NCBI GenBank assembly: GCA_022818135.1
Contig: JAFMSR010000003.1
Coordinates: forward strand, 30,391,962-30,455,961
DNA from: Saxidomus purpurata
Taxonomy: Eukaryota > Mollusca > Bivalvia > Venerida > Veneridae
Length of the DNA: 64,000 nt
Direction: 5' to 3'
Shown piece after piece: positions 1 to 12,881 of this stretch. Position numbers and translations under genes: made by a program. The notes beneath the pieces were generated by a model. It was not told the DNA's origin, searched no databases, and saw only the letters and a list, made by a program, of their open reading frames with translations. Position 1 is the stretch's first letter. Each line of letters begins with the position of its first letter.

Positions 1-430
1 TTATGCATTGACAGGCGTATTTTGTGACAGTTTGGAACTCTTGTTCGACTTGGAAAGTGCATTGAATATGGGTAAATCCACTTATTGACTAACCCTTTGA
101 GATATTGCTTTGAAACTTGGAATACTTGTTTGCATCATTACCCCCATCTGTAGGCAAGAGTAGGTTACTCTGTAAAGGATTTTTATTAAATTAAGGTCCA
201 CTTTTTGACTGAACTGTTTGAGATATTACTTTGAAAGTTGGAACACTTGTTTACCATCATGATCCCCAAATGTAGACAGGACAAGGTAACTCTGTTAAGG
301 ATTTCATTTGAATTATGGCCCTTTTTGACTTATATATTACTTTGAAAGTTGTAATACTTGTGTACCATCATGACACCTGTCTGTAAGCAAGAGAAGATAA
401 CTCTGTGAAAATGTTATTTGATTTGTACTT
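1..430. repeat. Degenerate tandem repeat, about 110-120 bp unit
   Basis: At least three diverged copies of a unit containing 'actttgaaagttggaacact', a cac/ctttttgact box and a 'gtaactctgttaaggat' box recur near 101, 221 and 331. The array runs off the left edge, so the full element cannot be delimited. The style matches the tandem cores of the hairpin-ended elements elsewhere in this window. No coding potential is seen; 431-689 shows nothing I can name. Confidence 0.6.
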
Positions 431-689
431 AGAAATTCATAGTTCAAGTCTTGTGTGCAACTGGTACTGTCATGCACATATATCATTAACTACTTGGTAT
501 TAATTTAAAACTTTGCTGTAGTATTCAGGGATATCAAACAATTATGGTTGATAACTCTTGACTTAATATCTTAATTAAATTGAGGCCCTTGTTTATACAG
601 ATCCTTGTTTTGCCTTTTACTGTCAAAGTTTTGTTTTATTGGCAAGCACTGAGAAAAGTCTAGCGTGTTGTCCTACTGACAGCTCTTGT

Positions 690-1253
690 TAGCTCACCTG
701 AGCACAACATGCTCGAGGTGAGCTTTTAGGATCACCCGTCGTAGTGGGTCGTGTGTCGTCAACAATTTGCTTCAAAAGACATCTCCCTTAACCACTTGAC
801 AGAAGTTGATGAAACTTGCCAGTTATATTTAGACATGTCTACCAAAGTTGTTCAAAGAATTTTATTTCATGCAGATCTCTGGTTGCTATGGCAACAAATA
901 GAAAAAACTTAAATTTTTTATTAAAAACTGCAAGGCCCAGAGCAATTTTAAGCATCCTCTTGCCACCAATAACTTCCTTAGCAACCATTGACTTCCTAAG
1001 CAACTAGCAACAGTTGCTTTCTTTGGCAACCACTGACTTCCCCTTGTCACCAATGATTTCCTTAGAAACCACTGACTGCCCCTGTTAGCTGGTGACTTTT
1101 AGCAACCAGTTACTTCTTTCACAACTAGTGACTTTCCCTAGCAACTGCTGACTTCCTTAGCAACTACAGACTCCCTTTATCAACAAGTGACTTCCTTAGG
1201 TAAGTGCACTGGTACTTAGGTGAGCAATAAAGGGCCATCATGGCCCTCTTGTT
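690..1253 (+). mobile_element. Hairpin-ended element (AGCTCACC family) with short minisatellite core
   Basis: It starts with the inverted repeat AGCTCACCTGAGCAC...GAGGTGAGCT and ends with a hairpin around GGGCCATCATGGCCCT followed by CTTGTT. The same two ends recur at 3945-4920 and 62769-63924, and in reverse at 14301-15192. From about 960 to 1200 the core is a degenerate 22-28 bp minisatellite based on AGCAAC-N-ACTGACTTCC. I infer a non-autonomous pearl/HINE-like element (Helentron-related elements with tandem cores, known from bivalves). It has no ORF of its own. Confidence 0.7.
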
Positions 1254-1481
1254 TCTAAATCTTGTAGATTTTTAACATATAAGGGATATCTATAGTAATA
1301 ATTTCTGTGATTTTGAGTATGCGAGTACTTTTTTAACAATGTACATATAATTACCGGTAAACTACTAATTGCATAAAAGTGATGATACCTGTGGTAATAT
1401 TGTCAATGTAATAGAGATGATGAATTAAATTTTTAATGTTATATTAAATGTTTTGTTGATTGTAACTATGTTTTTGTTTTT

Positions 1482-2582
1482 AACCAGGTTTTCCGAAGGA
1501 AAAATCCTGGTTATTAGATTGAAGTATGTCGGCGGGTGGGCGTAAACAATTTCTTCTGTGCGCAACTCCTCCTACATTTCTCAACGGATTTCAACCAAAC
1601 TTTCACAGAAGTATTGTCATGAAGTGCCCTGGCGCATATTGTCGGGGTTTTGTGATTTGGTCATTTTTGACAGAATTATGGCCCTTTGTTTTTTTTCACA
1701 TGTAATTCTTCTGTGCGCAACTCCTCCTACATTTCTCAACGGATTTCAACCAAACTTTCACAGAAGTATTGTCATGAAGTGCCCTGGCGCATATTGTCGG
1801 GGTTTTGTGATTTGGTCATTTTTGACAGAATTATGGCCCTTTGTTTTTTTTCACATATGTAATTCTTCTGTAAATAATGTAATATATATAGAGAAATACT
1901 CTTCTGTGTGCAACTCCTACATTTCTCAAGGGATTTCAACCAAACTTTCACAGAACTATAATTGTGAACTAAAGAATATTGAATATATAATGTTCTGCCC
2001 CTGGTCGTCCTCCGTCCGTCCGTTAGCAATTTTGTGTCTCCTCATTTAAGTATATATAAAAGGGAGAATACTCTGTTATTATAAAAGGGAGAATACTCTG
2101 TTATTACTGTCTATTTTTAGAATAGATTACCAGTCCTGTATACTTTGGAGTATTCTGTTACAGTAAGATGACAAAATTTCTCATGAGACCAGTGGTTGAA
2201 ACCCCACACAGAGCAAGTTTTTATTTGTTTTTTTTTTAATTTTTGCCTGAATTATGGCCCTTTGCTTTTTTTCCACATATGTTATATATAGAAGAATACT
2301 GTCACGTGCCCACTTCCTCCTACATTTCTCAAGATATTTAAACCAAACTCTCACACAACTGTTGTCATCAAATGCCCACGTGCATATTGTCTGGGTTTTG
2401 TGTTTTGATCAATTTTGCCTGAATTATGGCCCTTTGCTTTTTTTACACATGTAATATATAGAAGAAGACCTTTGTTTCTTTTTCACATTATGTATATCTA
2501 CTTACTTTAAAAACACATTTGCGCTCGGCCAGCAGACTGGAAAATGAAAACCTGGTTTTGTGACAATTTCCTGTCACTTGTT
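1482..2582 (+). mobile_element. Hairpin-ended element (CCAGG family) with 155-bp tandem core
   Basis: The left end is a hairpin, AACCAGGTTTTCC then GGAAAAATCCTGGTT; the right end holds AAAACCTGGTTTTGTGACA and the stem GTGACA...TGTCAC followed by TTGTT. Between them a unit starting 'gcgcaactcctcctac' repeats at 1560 and 1715 (155 bp), then more diverged copies follow. Overlapping open frames here are frames through the repeat, not genes. Confidence 0.7.
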
Positions 2583-2644
2583 GATTGTTAATTGTGTGAT
2601 ATGTGTGCTGAATAAATTTATTATTGTTATTAGAGGTGTATAAT

Positions 2645-2990
2645 TAGCTCACCTGAGCACGAAGTGCTCAAGGTGAGCTATTGTGATCGCCTGGTGTCCG
2701 TTGTCTGTCTGTCATCTGTCCACACTTAAAATTGTGTATACAATAGAGGCTGCATTTTTCACTGGATCTTCATGAAACTTGGTCAGAATGACTGCCTTGA
2801 TGAAATCTAGGTCAATATGGGATATCTGGTATCAAAAACTAGGTCACTGGGTCAAATGATTCGAAAACCTTGTGTATGCAATAGAGGTTGCATTTCTCAT
2901 TGGTTCTTCATGAAACTTGGTCAGTATGATTGCCTTGATGAAATCTAGGTCAATCTAGGGTAAAAAATAGGTCACCGAAGTAGCATGTTT
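2645..2990 (+). mobile_element. AGCTCACC-family element, 3' truncated, 138-bp unit
   Basis: The 5' hairpin AGCTCACCTGAGCAC...AGGTGAGCT is intact at 2645. A unit containing 'cttcatgaaacttggtcag' occurs at about 2770 and 2908, a 138-bp period. The family's usual 3' hairpin is missing; sequence similarity stops near 2990, so the copy is truncated. From 2990 to 3427 there is only AT-rich sequence with two 'tgacgtca' palindromes. Confidence 0.6.
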
Positions 2991-3427
2991 ATGGTGTCGA
3001 TGTAGATTGTGAGCAGGAGCAAGGATTATGACGTCATTGATTGCGCAACTTTCTCCCTATGACGTCAGTGATTGCACAACTTAATCCACTTGACAGGTCG
3101 TACCATAGCTACCTTGAACGAGGATGAAGGACCATAAGCACATATTATAACAAACAAACAACTTAATCCACTTGAGTATAAGATTATACCTTAAGTGCAA
3201 TCAAAGATGGTGCAGTAATTACTAATCAAACAGTTGGGCCAAAATTAAAAAGAGGGATTACACAGTATGTATGGAAATACTTTTTCAAGACATTGAACAA
3301 TCGATCAATTAATCAAGTAGTTAAAAGCATTACAAATCATTCAGTCATTTATGATATATGTCCCGACAATAATGTACTATCAGCTCGACACCGTATAAGC
3401 ATGGCAGCGGCTTTAAATTTATGTATA

Positions 3428-3751
3428 TGACTGCTTTGTATATGTACATTGAAATCATGGAATCGAAGAAGACGGCGGAGGTAAAATATGCAGAGATAGC
3501 CCAGCACAGACCTATGTCTGCATATTAGAGATTTCGCTGCAGATATACATTACGCCAACGCGGTCATAAACAAATGGGAGAAGATTGCACGCTTGCTGTG
3601 TGCCAGCTGCAAGTATGATAACTTGTCGCAGCGCTATCACTACTGCATAAAACTGAATGACAAGGGCAAACATGATCAACACTTCTTCGACATAATCGAG
3701 ATCCTAGACGAGTATGTAATCGGTAGCTGGTATAGTGCAAAGATTGAATAA
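3428..3751 (+). pseudogene. Frameshifted coding relic, unknown protein (~107 codons)
   Basis: Two open stretches abut in different frames: an ATG-led piece from 3428 to about 3525 (contains MESKKTAEVKYAEIAQHRP) and a second piece from about 3520 to a TAA at 3749-3751 (contains ANAVINKWEKIARLLCASC and HFFDIIEILDEYVIG). The second piece has markedly higher GC and balanced codon use compared with the AT-rich surroundings, and a single one-base shift would fuse the two. I do not recognise the family. It could be an exon of a captured or duplicated gene, or a relic of a large transposon or virus-like insert; no membrane segment or clear motif beyond a CxxC is visible. Confidence 0.4.
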
Positions 3752-3944
3752 CTAAGAATAAATTGAAACTACACGATTGAAATAAGAATCACAACCCTGT
3801 CATGCTTATTTGTCCCTTTTTACATTTCATGACCATTGTAATGTATAACTGGAAACCTATTTGCACGAAGTAGTTTAAATTTAATATGATAATTGCAGCC
3901 ATTGATATGAAGTTGAAATATCACAAACCATAACACTGCTTGTT

Positions 3945-4920
3945 AGCTTACCTGGCTTTGCCAGGGTGAGCTTTTCTAATGGATGATTGTCCGTCGTCCG
4001 TCAACATTTTGATTCAAACAACATCTCCTCTGAAACCACTTGTCCAATGTTGATAAGACTATGCAGGGATGTTCCTTGCATGAAGCTCTACCAAAATTGT
4101 TCAAAGAATTCCATTCCATGCAGAAATCTGGTTGCTATGGCAAAAAATAGGAAAAACCTTAGATATGTTGCATGTAGCATTGTCTAGTGGACTTCTACCA
4201 AGATTGTTCAAATTATGATCCCCGGGTCAGAATCGACCCGCCCAGGGGTCACTTAGATTTACATAGGCTTATATAGGAAAACTTTAAAAATATTCTTCTC
4301 AGAAACCACAAGGCCTAGAGCTTAGATATTTGGCATGTAGCATTGTCTAGTGGACCTCTACCAAGATTGTTCAAATTATGACCCATGGATCAAAATTGAC
4401 AGCGCCCTTGGGGTTACTTAGTTTTACATAGGCTTATATAGGAAAAACTTTAAAAATCTTCTTCTCTGAAACCACAAGGCCTAGAGCTTAGATATTTGGC
4501 ATGTAGCATTGGCTAGTGGACCTCTACCAAGATTGTCCAAATTATGACCCCCAGATCAAAATTGACCCCGCACGGGGGGCCTCACTTAGTTTTACATAGG
4601 CTTATATAGGTAAAACTTTAAAAATCTTCTTCTCTGAAACCACAGGGCCTAGAGCTTAGATATTTAGCATGTAACATTGCCTAGAAGACCTCTTCAAAGT
4701 TTGTTCAAGTTATGTCCCTAGGGTCAATACTGGCCCCGCCCAGGGGTCACTTGTTTTACAAAGACGTATATAGGAAAACCTATTTAGTATGTGACATTGT
4801 CTAGTGGTCTTCCACCTACTTTGTTCAAATCATGCCTGTTGGGTCAAAATTGACCACATCCACTAGGCAAGTAGACTTGTAATAAGGTGAGCGATATAGG
4901 GCCATGATGGCCCTCTTGTT
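3945..4920 (+). mobile_element. AGCTCACC-family element with 166-168 bp tandem core
   Basis: The 5' hairpin is AGCTTACCTGGC...GCCAGGGTGAGCT; the 3' hairpin is GGGCCATGATGGCCCT followed by CTTGTT. The core unit, recognisable by 'ttcttctctgaaaccac' and 'ggcatgtagcattg', recurs at 4291, 4457 and 4625. It belongs to the same subfamily as 62769-63924 and the reverse copy at 27048-27606; the 5' 250 bp are nearly identical between the three. Confidence 0.8.
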
Positions 4921-5965
4921 ATACATGTAGGGGTGGTGTTTATTTCTTTTATTAATAGCTCTAGTTTGATAAAAAAAACATGAGAAATGAGATAGTTGTC
5001 TTGTTTCATCAACCGACTTCACTTGCAAGTCTCAGAAAAATGAAAAATATTCATGAAAAAGGGGACATATTATATTCTATTATCCCAGTTGTGATTCTTA
5101 AATAACTTTATTTGCTAAACAGGCATCGTGAGTTAATTACAGCGCTCCTATATAAACCTTTAGTATGTGGCGTGTATTTGCCCTGGCTGTGACACTTTCT
5201 CTGCCACATGCATCAATTTACTTCTTACACAAGATACCTTTACTCAACCAGTGCACAAAAGAGGTAGTACATGTGTGCTACTTGACGTGTGGTACTTGAT
5301 GTACTTCACAAACCGGTGATGGTCACTTAGAAGGGAAAATATAACTTAACTGATAACTGCAAAAAGCAAGACACATTTGCGGTGTTGTCCTAACATCATG
5401 CGGTGCTTGTCTAGCTATGTGGGTACGGTGCCCACATTTTGATACTGCTTTCATGGTACGGTGTATTTTATTTGATATGTATACTATATAGTATACATGT
5501 AAAATACGTATCGGTCGAAGAATTTGGTTCACAAATAAGGAAAGCAACTTTTATGAGACAGTCACTAGACTAATTTTTGAGAGTAGTGCTATGACTGTTT
5601 CTACTAATTTGGAAACACTGCAGGCGTATTCTAATAACGTCGACCACATATGTTTCTGGAAGAACTGGAAATTTTCATGGGAAGATTGATTTTATAATAC
5701 TTACTTTTTAAATTCCTGAATTTCACCATTTTCTGTCGAAACATCAACATGTATAGTCATGTTAATGTTAGAATGGTGCAGTGCGATGTTTTACAAAAAA
5801 ACATATCGACGGTGCAACCCTTGTCACCGTGATAATATGACTGTAAAATGACACTTTAGTCAACCATTACACCATTGTACAGTGATAAATAAGGTCTTCA
5901 TAATTATAGACAATACATGTAACTGTATACCAGATCGTAATCATGTATGACGTGTTGGAAAACAG
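4921..5965. other. AT-rich stretch, no gene recognised
   Basis: Only short open frames without codon bias or recognisable motifs are present. No tandem repeats, hairpins or splice-flanked coding segments stand out. Confidence 0.5.
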
Positions 5966-7492
5966 TTATGGCTATATTCAGAAACGTTTCTCGACTCGAA
6001 CTCAAACACATGATTACCAATAATCGGCTAAAGGTCGATGCATTTCCTCCGCTGAGGAGCGATTGGTATTCATAAACGTAAGGAAGGGTCAAGTAACCTC
6101 GAGTAAGGACAGATTTTCCGAGGAGCAAAAGCAGTTCCTCGAGCTGCACTCAAGGTATCATTTTGTATACGACTCCAGTGAGAAATGGACGATTTGCAGG
6201 AAATAGATGAAGTTGAATGGGTCCGTATGCCATGGGTAGTTTTAAGGGACAGGGGCAACCCCTAAGGTGATTTTAATCATGTAGAATTCTTCATAAAATT
6301 ATAATATTAGTACTTTAAAATCGAAATGAAACTTGGGCAATAAAACATATTTTATTTGCAAAAACTCACCCTAAATAAATGGCGTAGACTATTATAATAA
6401 TCGCCATAAAAAGTGACACAGTTGTGGTGCCAGGAGACGCAATCATCTGTTTATGGACTAGACTGTCTTGACATGTCAATCAATCAAAATAGGCATAGGA
6501 GTGGGGGACCAGGTTGGGTGCCCCTTCCAAGTCGGACCAGGAGGGGGTGCCCTTATACTATATTTTAACATAAAATAGAACTTGCACTATCATGATACAA
6601 CAGTCTATGCCACTCTGTTTTATTCTTCTGATTTCAAAGTTGCATCTACCGGTAAGTGCTTGGGTCGACCAAGTATAGTGTCTCGAGCGCAATTACTGTA
6701 AGTTAAGAGAACTTGTTGCTAAAATATACTCAACAAAAAAATAAAGGGTCAATTTAAACTGCATTGAATATAATTTGAATGTCTTGACAGGCAAAAACTT
6801 GAATAAGTAAATAATATACACTGAGACAGTTTCAATGAAACAAATGCTTTTCTGGTAGGGCCAAGTACTGATCTCATAAGCCAAGCCAACCTTATATTTT
6901 TACACGTGTGCGTTGATAGTTTTTATAAAGCACCAATGCCTAGCCTTAGCCAGAGCATATGTGTAAACAATGATCTTGAAAATGGAATTAGTAGAGCAAC
7001 ACATTCCATTTATGCTTTCTCATACTTTAATGGATGTATAGTCACACTATAGTGTGATGAAGTAACAACCAAGAACAACTTTAAAACTAATGATTCTTTA
7101 ATTTTTTGTTAAGTATGATAAGTATATATTTTAAGTAACATCCCCACCCTTTCTATTTAAATCACTGCTAATCTAAAGCTCAGATTTTTAGGTTTACTTC
7201 TTGAAGATGCAGGAAACGGAATCATATTTGATTACACCATTCTTTAAACTGCCATGTTGCTTTTTGCAATGTGTATTTCATATTTATGCACGATCCAATG
7301 TTAACAGATTTGTTACGAGTGATTTACGCCTCCAACCTTCCTCGAGGAAGTCTAGGATGAGTCTTGACTATGAATACCAATTCTTATCTTGAGTTCATCT
7401 TACAAAAGGCGTCCTCGAGCCTTCCTTAAGGAAGCCTTTCCCAAGTCTGAGTCGAGGTGGAGTTCGAGTGACGACTCTGAATATAGCCATAA
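5966..7492. mobile_element. TIR element, 1.5 kb, TATGGCTATATTCAGA ends
   Basis: TTATGGCTATATTCAGA at 5966 is matched by its exact reverse complement ending at 7492, and the next tens of bases (the CTCGACTCGAACTC / GAGTTCGAGTGACGAC region) are also inversely related. The interior holds further 'cctcgagtaagg' and 'cttccttaaggaag' type inverted pieces. No transposase frame is visible, so the copy is non-autonomous. A convincing target-site duplication could not be read, so the superfamily is left open. Confidence 0.6.
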
Positions 7493-7976
7493 GAAACAAA
7501 AGAAAAGTGCAGTATATCAGGACTTGCGGTAAGAAAAGATCATAATCCCAAATTCAATTCAGGACTGAATGATACGAAGATCGCCAGAGATGATAATATT
7601 GCAACTTGTTGATAGAAGATATTTAGAAACCGTGTGACCATTGTAGATGGAAAATGATTTTGTTTTGTAAGAGTTGACAAATCAACAGAACTTTTTAATA
7701 CAGATGACATATTTACTGCAAAGTTAATAAATTACAAGAAGTATCTTTTAAAAAGATACACGGCCGTATAGTAGCCAATGACCAATGTGTTCTTCAGCTA
7801 TGTAAAGTACATACATGCACTTCTTTTTATTTGTGTTGCTTTCTGTCATTTCTATATTTTCCCCTGACACAGTATCCCCTATGATCGATTTGCCCTCCAA
7901 TTTCCAAAACAAAATGTAGACGGTGTGTTTGTCTTGTGCATACCAGACACATGGCACTCCACCGAGAGCAGTTCAT
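7493..7976. other. No gene or repeat recognised
   Basis: AT-rich sequence with scattered short open frames that lack motifs or coding bias. Confidence 0.4.
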
Positions 7977-8856
7977 TGCGGGCCGCAGGCCCGCTATATT
8001 TAATACGTGGTGAGTAAAAGATGCATGGAGACTTAAGCACTAGATCGAACTTATGCGTCTCTCTTCATTATAAAATTGAGGTACTTCTGAGATGAAAACT
8101 GTAGACACAGTCAATTTTTTTGGAAAAGCAAGAGTTGTCGTTTGTAATTGAGCTGTCGTTCGTTTCATAGAGGACGCAATCTAATATACGCTGGTAAAAA
8201 AAAAGAAAAGAGCGCTTTTCACGTTTCAGTCGCAATCTACACCTAGAAAAATGGATATGTGATTGCTTTTTCCACTAACACAACCTTTGACATTATAGAA
8301 ACGAAACGAGTCGACTGAATATTCTTTTATGGCCTTTTTAGACATATATGGTATTGTCATATCTAATTTTTTCCCATTCGTAATAATTATTCCTCCGTGG
8401 TGTAATGGATAAAGCCGATAGCTCTAACACTTTTGTGTACGTATACTTTTAGAAACCACGAGTTCGAATCCCATCAACACCCATTTTTTTTAAAACTTTT
8501 TTCTGCTGTTTTAATATTCATTTTTAATTTTTTAAGAATATTTTACGGCAAATAATCATAAAAATGTTCATTCATGTCAAATTAATAAGGATAATGGTAA
8601 TGAAAAATTGAGACATACCAGGAACGGTCTATAGAGCATTCCTGGACATACTGTATAAATAATATTTGATAACAGTAAAGTTTCGATACTACAGGTCAGT
8701 CAGTAGATGTGGTGTCGTGTCAGGTTTTGCTTGTTCAACCAGAATTGGTTCCCTCGAGTTCTTTTGGGGCCATGCCTTAATATCAATTATCACCAATTTT
8801 CAAAATATTTACATGGGATTTTTGTTTGTTGGCCCGCTGTGATACTTTGTATCACA
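7977..8856. mobile_element. Possible hairpin-ended element with internal SINE
   Basis: The left boundary is the palindrome GCGGGCCGCAGGCCCGC. The right boundary is GGCCCGC followed by the hairpin TGTGATAC-TTT-GTATCACA (8838-8856) and a T run. The layout resembles the other hairpin-ended elements, but I see only this one copy, so the limits are tentative. From 8857 to 9388 nothing is recognised. Confidence 0.35.
8391..8482 (+). repeat. tRNA-derived SINE head (A and B boxes)
   Basis: TGGTGTAATGG (8398-8408) fits the pol III A box and GAGTTCGAATCCC (from about 8459) fits the B box. The piece between the boxes does not fold as a normal anticodon arm and the two presumed acceptor strands do not pair, so this is a SINE or tRNA pseudogene rather than a functional tRNA gene. 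Confidence 0.5.
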
Positions 8857-9388
8857 GTTTTTCTTGTTATCAATTAAATTTGGCAAAATTATCTTAAATA
8901 TGTGTTGCCAAGTAAGACTTTATTTTGTTCAAAGTTCTGTTAGAGTAAGAATAAATTAGCAAATTTAGACTGAACAAAAATGTTACAAGACCAAAAACTT
9001 TATACAGGGAAAGACCCTAATACCTATAAGGAAAAGAAAAGAAGTTCATTTCAAAGACAATATCTGGAATAACTGACTTGGAACACCTATACAACTGATC
9101 AATGTGGGTAATCTAGTATTATTTGTGTCGACTGCTCAGGTTGGCTATGCATGTTTGTTTACATTCAATAATTACTCACTTGTTGCACATTAAATTTAGA
9201 ACCACACTGTATAACTGACGGGTCGATTTGGTATCAGGATCTCGCTACCTTGGTACTGAACTGAACTGGGTGTAGTAGGTCTAGTCTCTAGCACTGAACG
9301 GTCGTCTATATGACTCGCCCTAGCATTCTCCCATAATACTGTTAAACTTGAATTTATTGTCTGAAAGGAGATTTTGTCTGTATATTAG

Positions 9389-9640
9389 AGTTTTATTGTT
9401 AGTACCGGATAATCCATATGACCAACGCCCCTAGAAGTTAGTTATGCTAGGTTTCGGGGGATAGCGCAAGATATAGAACGCGTCCCGTTCCAGAGACACT
9501 CCCTGGTTCTTTAACATGCCCGGTGTACAGCACCGATACATCTGACCTCCGTTTTAGGTCTTATCCGAAAGACGATTAGTTTCGTTTGTGGAGAAACGGC
9601 GGATCGAACCTGCGATCCCTTGATTACCAGTCCAGCGCTT
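9389..9640 (-). repeat. SINE with tRNA-Thr-like head and conserved tail module
   Basis: On the minus strand, 'aaagcgctggactggtaatc' followed by GCAGGTTCGATCC is the 3' half of a tRNA with a GGT loop triplet and a perfect B box, near 9595-9640. The body (GGTTTCGGGGGATAGCGC, 'catgcccggtgtacagcacc', 'ttaggtcttatccgaaagac') forms a SINE-like module. Three of its blocks recur in 15651-15985. From 9641 to 10733 nothing is recognised. Confidence 0.45.
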
Positions 9641-10733
9641 TAAAGGAGATTAGTGAATGTAGCCAGTGGCTTGTCATGATTTTTTTTCCCACAAATCACA
9701 GTGTGCAATTCCTATCACCTGTTAAATGACCTTCATTCCAAATGTTAACGGTAAATCTAACTATAAATAGTCTTGTACCCAGCGTACCTGCCTACGGCCC
9801 GAAAAATATGAATCAATTACAATCAAATATACACTGCAAGGATAGGTTAGGGTCTCCACATGACAACTCCTGTCAAAATTCCACTCATCCCATTTACCAC
9901 TAGTAATGAGCAAAGCATACCAAATTACAAGTACGATGTATTTGAGAGTACGATGCATTAATGGAAATTAATGAATCTCGTGTTGGCAAATAGTGTAATT
10001 TAACTGAAACGTCACCATTGTCAAATACTCTGACTGGATATTCCTTTGTCCGTTGTTTCATTCGATCTATATAAAAAACCTATGCCAATCTTTTACTGCA
10101 GTCGCCGCCTTAGCACAGTGTAAGCTTGCGGACTTTCCATTATCTTCTATGCAAACACTTGGATTAGAAAACAAGATGTACAAAGCATGCACTTAACTCT
10201 TCGTGCCTTCCTGTATGTTGTTTTATCTTTTTTGTGTTTTATTGTTTATTGTATTGTATTGTAGTGTACGTGTTGTATAGGGTATTGTTCTGCATGCATT
10301 GTATTATTGTACTGAGATATCGAATGTACTTATTTGGAATTTACCTTCCCATTTTTGACACTGGGCCTGTAGTTCAGCTTTATCTTTTAACTGTGACATG
10401 GCATCTTTTTGCTTACTCATAGTTATGTCTAATAGGGACAGAAGTAAACTTGCTTTCCTTTCATGTTGCCCTATCTGATCTCCTAATATATCATTTCATC
10501 CTCTATTCTTTCTACATGTCTCTTCAGTAAGCGATTTTCTATGACAACTTTCTTGGTCACTGTTTGTAAATGCTTCAGTTTCTCTTTTTTTACATGATCC
10601 TCAATCCCATAGTTTGATGGATCTTGTACTGATTTAGGAAACTCAAAGATGTTATTCTCAAACTGTTCTGTTTTCTGTTATACAAGTTATTCTTCTGCCG
10701 TAATCCCTTCATTTTGTCTTTCACTCTTCCTAC

Positions 10734-12724
10734 TTAACATTGCAATGATTTCCTGTTAACGGAACAAAACTCAATATGTGTCTCTTGTATCTTCATCAAA
10801 CATTCAATGAAATTTTTCCCATTCTCACTGAACATGTCTGCAATAGCCTTGTTTGTAAACTTCCCAGCTGCAGTAAATGATCCTGAAGAATAATTAGTTC
10901 ATGCATATTTATTTAATTCCTAATGAATTTATAATAGTCATCTTTGGAAAACATGGTCATGATGACTAGTGTAAGGCAAACACATGGTCATGACTAAATT
11001 TATTCAAACAGACTTTCCCCAATTATATCTCAAAAATAACCTGTCAAAATAGTAAGCAATGTAGACTATGATCAGTGTGTCACAGTGAGTGAAAGCTGGC
11101 TTATTGACACTGCATCGTTGGAAACTTTACCTACTTTCAGCATAATATTATATTTATTTACAAGTTTTCTTCGGTAAACACTACATGTACATATATTTAC
11201 TTCATCCTGACAATGATGTTAAAACCATACTACTTATAGTAAAATTATATTTTTTAAGTATTTATCAATTAGGTTCAAGCAAACGATTTAAATAGAATTA
11301 ATATCACAACAAAAAAAGTTAAGCTATAAACCAGTCCTTCGTGAGGGAAATCTTGCTTCTAGAAGAATTTAATTTGTCACAGCTATTTTTTTTTTTGTTA
11401 AAAGCCTAAAGCAAGTTTTCAAAAGATTGATATAGCAGAGCAGTGCAAGTTTAACTTCAACTGTAACTTTAATACAATACCTTTAGCAGCACTGATTGCA
11501 GCATTACTTAACACCTAAATCAAGATATTTAAATTTAGAAATAATGTTTATGTGAAACATAAATATTTAAATGCCATTGACCACCAATGACAGGAATATA
11601 GTTTCAAGTGGGAGAACTTTTTACCTTAGTCTTACCTTTCACCACTTTTACCAGTTCTATTTTTAAGTTTTACCGTGAAAGTGTCATCATTTCCAAATCC
11701 GCGACTCCATACCAGTTTTGAAGGATCATGAAGTTTCTTTTTCTGTTTGTGAACCTTTCACAAACTTAGCCAACCAGCAGCTTTTTAGCACAAATTCCCC
11801 TGAAAGGGAAGTTAACAAACCACAAAGCATCTTGCAACAAAACATTCTTATATATTGACTATCAAGTACATGACAACTAACTTTTTTTAAGTAAAAATAC
11901 ACTGTTAGCCGTCCATTCTTGACATTTCAAATGAGAAGCAGGAAGTTAAGTAATCCGAAGTGGGTTTCATTTTATTAAAAATAAAACAATATCTACAAAC
12001 AGGTATTTTACTAACCTGATCCTCTGGTTGGTCTATTTCTGAGTACAAAACATCCATGCTGGTGTCACAGGAAAGAAACCGCAAGAAAATCACGATTAAG
12101 TTCAAATATAGCTGAGGCTCCCAACAAGTCCACATGAAACTGCAAAAAGAAGAAAGTGCTCTCGTTTTATGATATAAAATTAATGAAGTGTGCCAAAACT
12201 TGCTGAATGTTTAACAAATTTTCACAATGTGAAGCAATATTCATTTTAGACATTTAAAAACTACATGAACAATAAAGACTATATTGCGCTTAATAAACCA
12301 GCATCTAATAGGGACACATTTAATCAGCTTTAATTGATTCTCTTATTAATTAATTGCAGAGACAGTAATGTTCCAGTCACAGCAATCTTTTGCAGAAAAT
12401 GCAGCAGTGTCATTTTCTGACATGTTAACAGATACTAAAGTTAGCAAATTTTAAATATAGCATGGCGAGAGATAGAATGTCCCCTTACACACAAAGCCGA
12501 TGCTTGAATTATATTATTCAAGGCGACAAGTTAAGTACAATTTACTCCAAATTAAGAAAAATTATACTAACCTGGCATATAATATCTATAGGGTAGACAA
12601 CCACATCTTCTTCGTTACAACATGATGTCTTACTAGGTCCAAATCAGCAAGTGGTATGACTCCGAGCTAGCGTCTGCATACCGGCTCTGATACTGGTACA
12701 ACACTCACAGGGCTGAGCCTCATC
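10734..12724 (-). pseudogene. Decayed spliced gene, at least five exons, unknown protein
   Basis: Five coding segments with matching splice phases run on the minus strand: about 12724-12572 (CECCTSIRAGMQTL; ends CAG|GTTAGT), 12139-12016 (FHVDLLGASAIFELNRD; CAG acceptor, GATCAG|GTTAGT donor), 11799-11636 (HDPSKLVWSRGFGNDDTF; TTTCAG acceptor, AAG|GTAAGA), 11506-11481 (26 nt, SNAAISAAK) and 10882 to a TAA at 10734 (FTNKAIADMFSENGKNF). Phases join without gaps, which chance would not give. There are an in-frame TGA in the first, a one-base shift in the second and two stops in the third, so this copy is dead. Downstream to about 10450, another frame still looks coding (charged, coiled-coil-like KKEKLKHLQTVTKKVV). 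The family is not recognised; a duplicated host gene or a spliced transposon gene are both possible. Confidence 0.5.
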
Positions 12725-12881
12725 AATACTAATTTCTATCAACAATGTGAAATGATAATCATGCTAGGACAAGGGACTCTTGAAATATTTGAATATGGAA
12801 TCTGAAATTGATGAACAGACATCTACAAGGTACCAAACTGAAAAACGCAGCTAAAGTCTTGCTGCTCAGGCATTAAAATAA

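Noticed and set aside
10086..10125. tRNA-like start (TTAGCACAGTG)
   Set aside because: Only a weak A-box match; no B box or arm structure follows.
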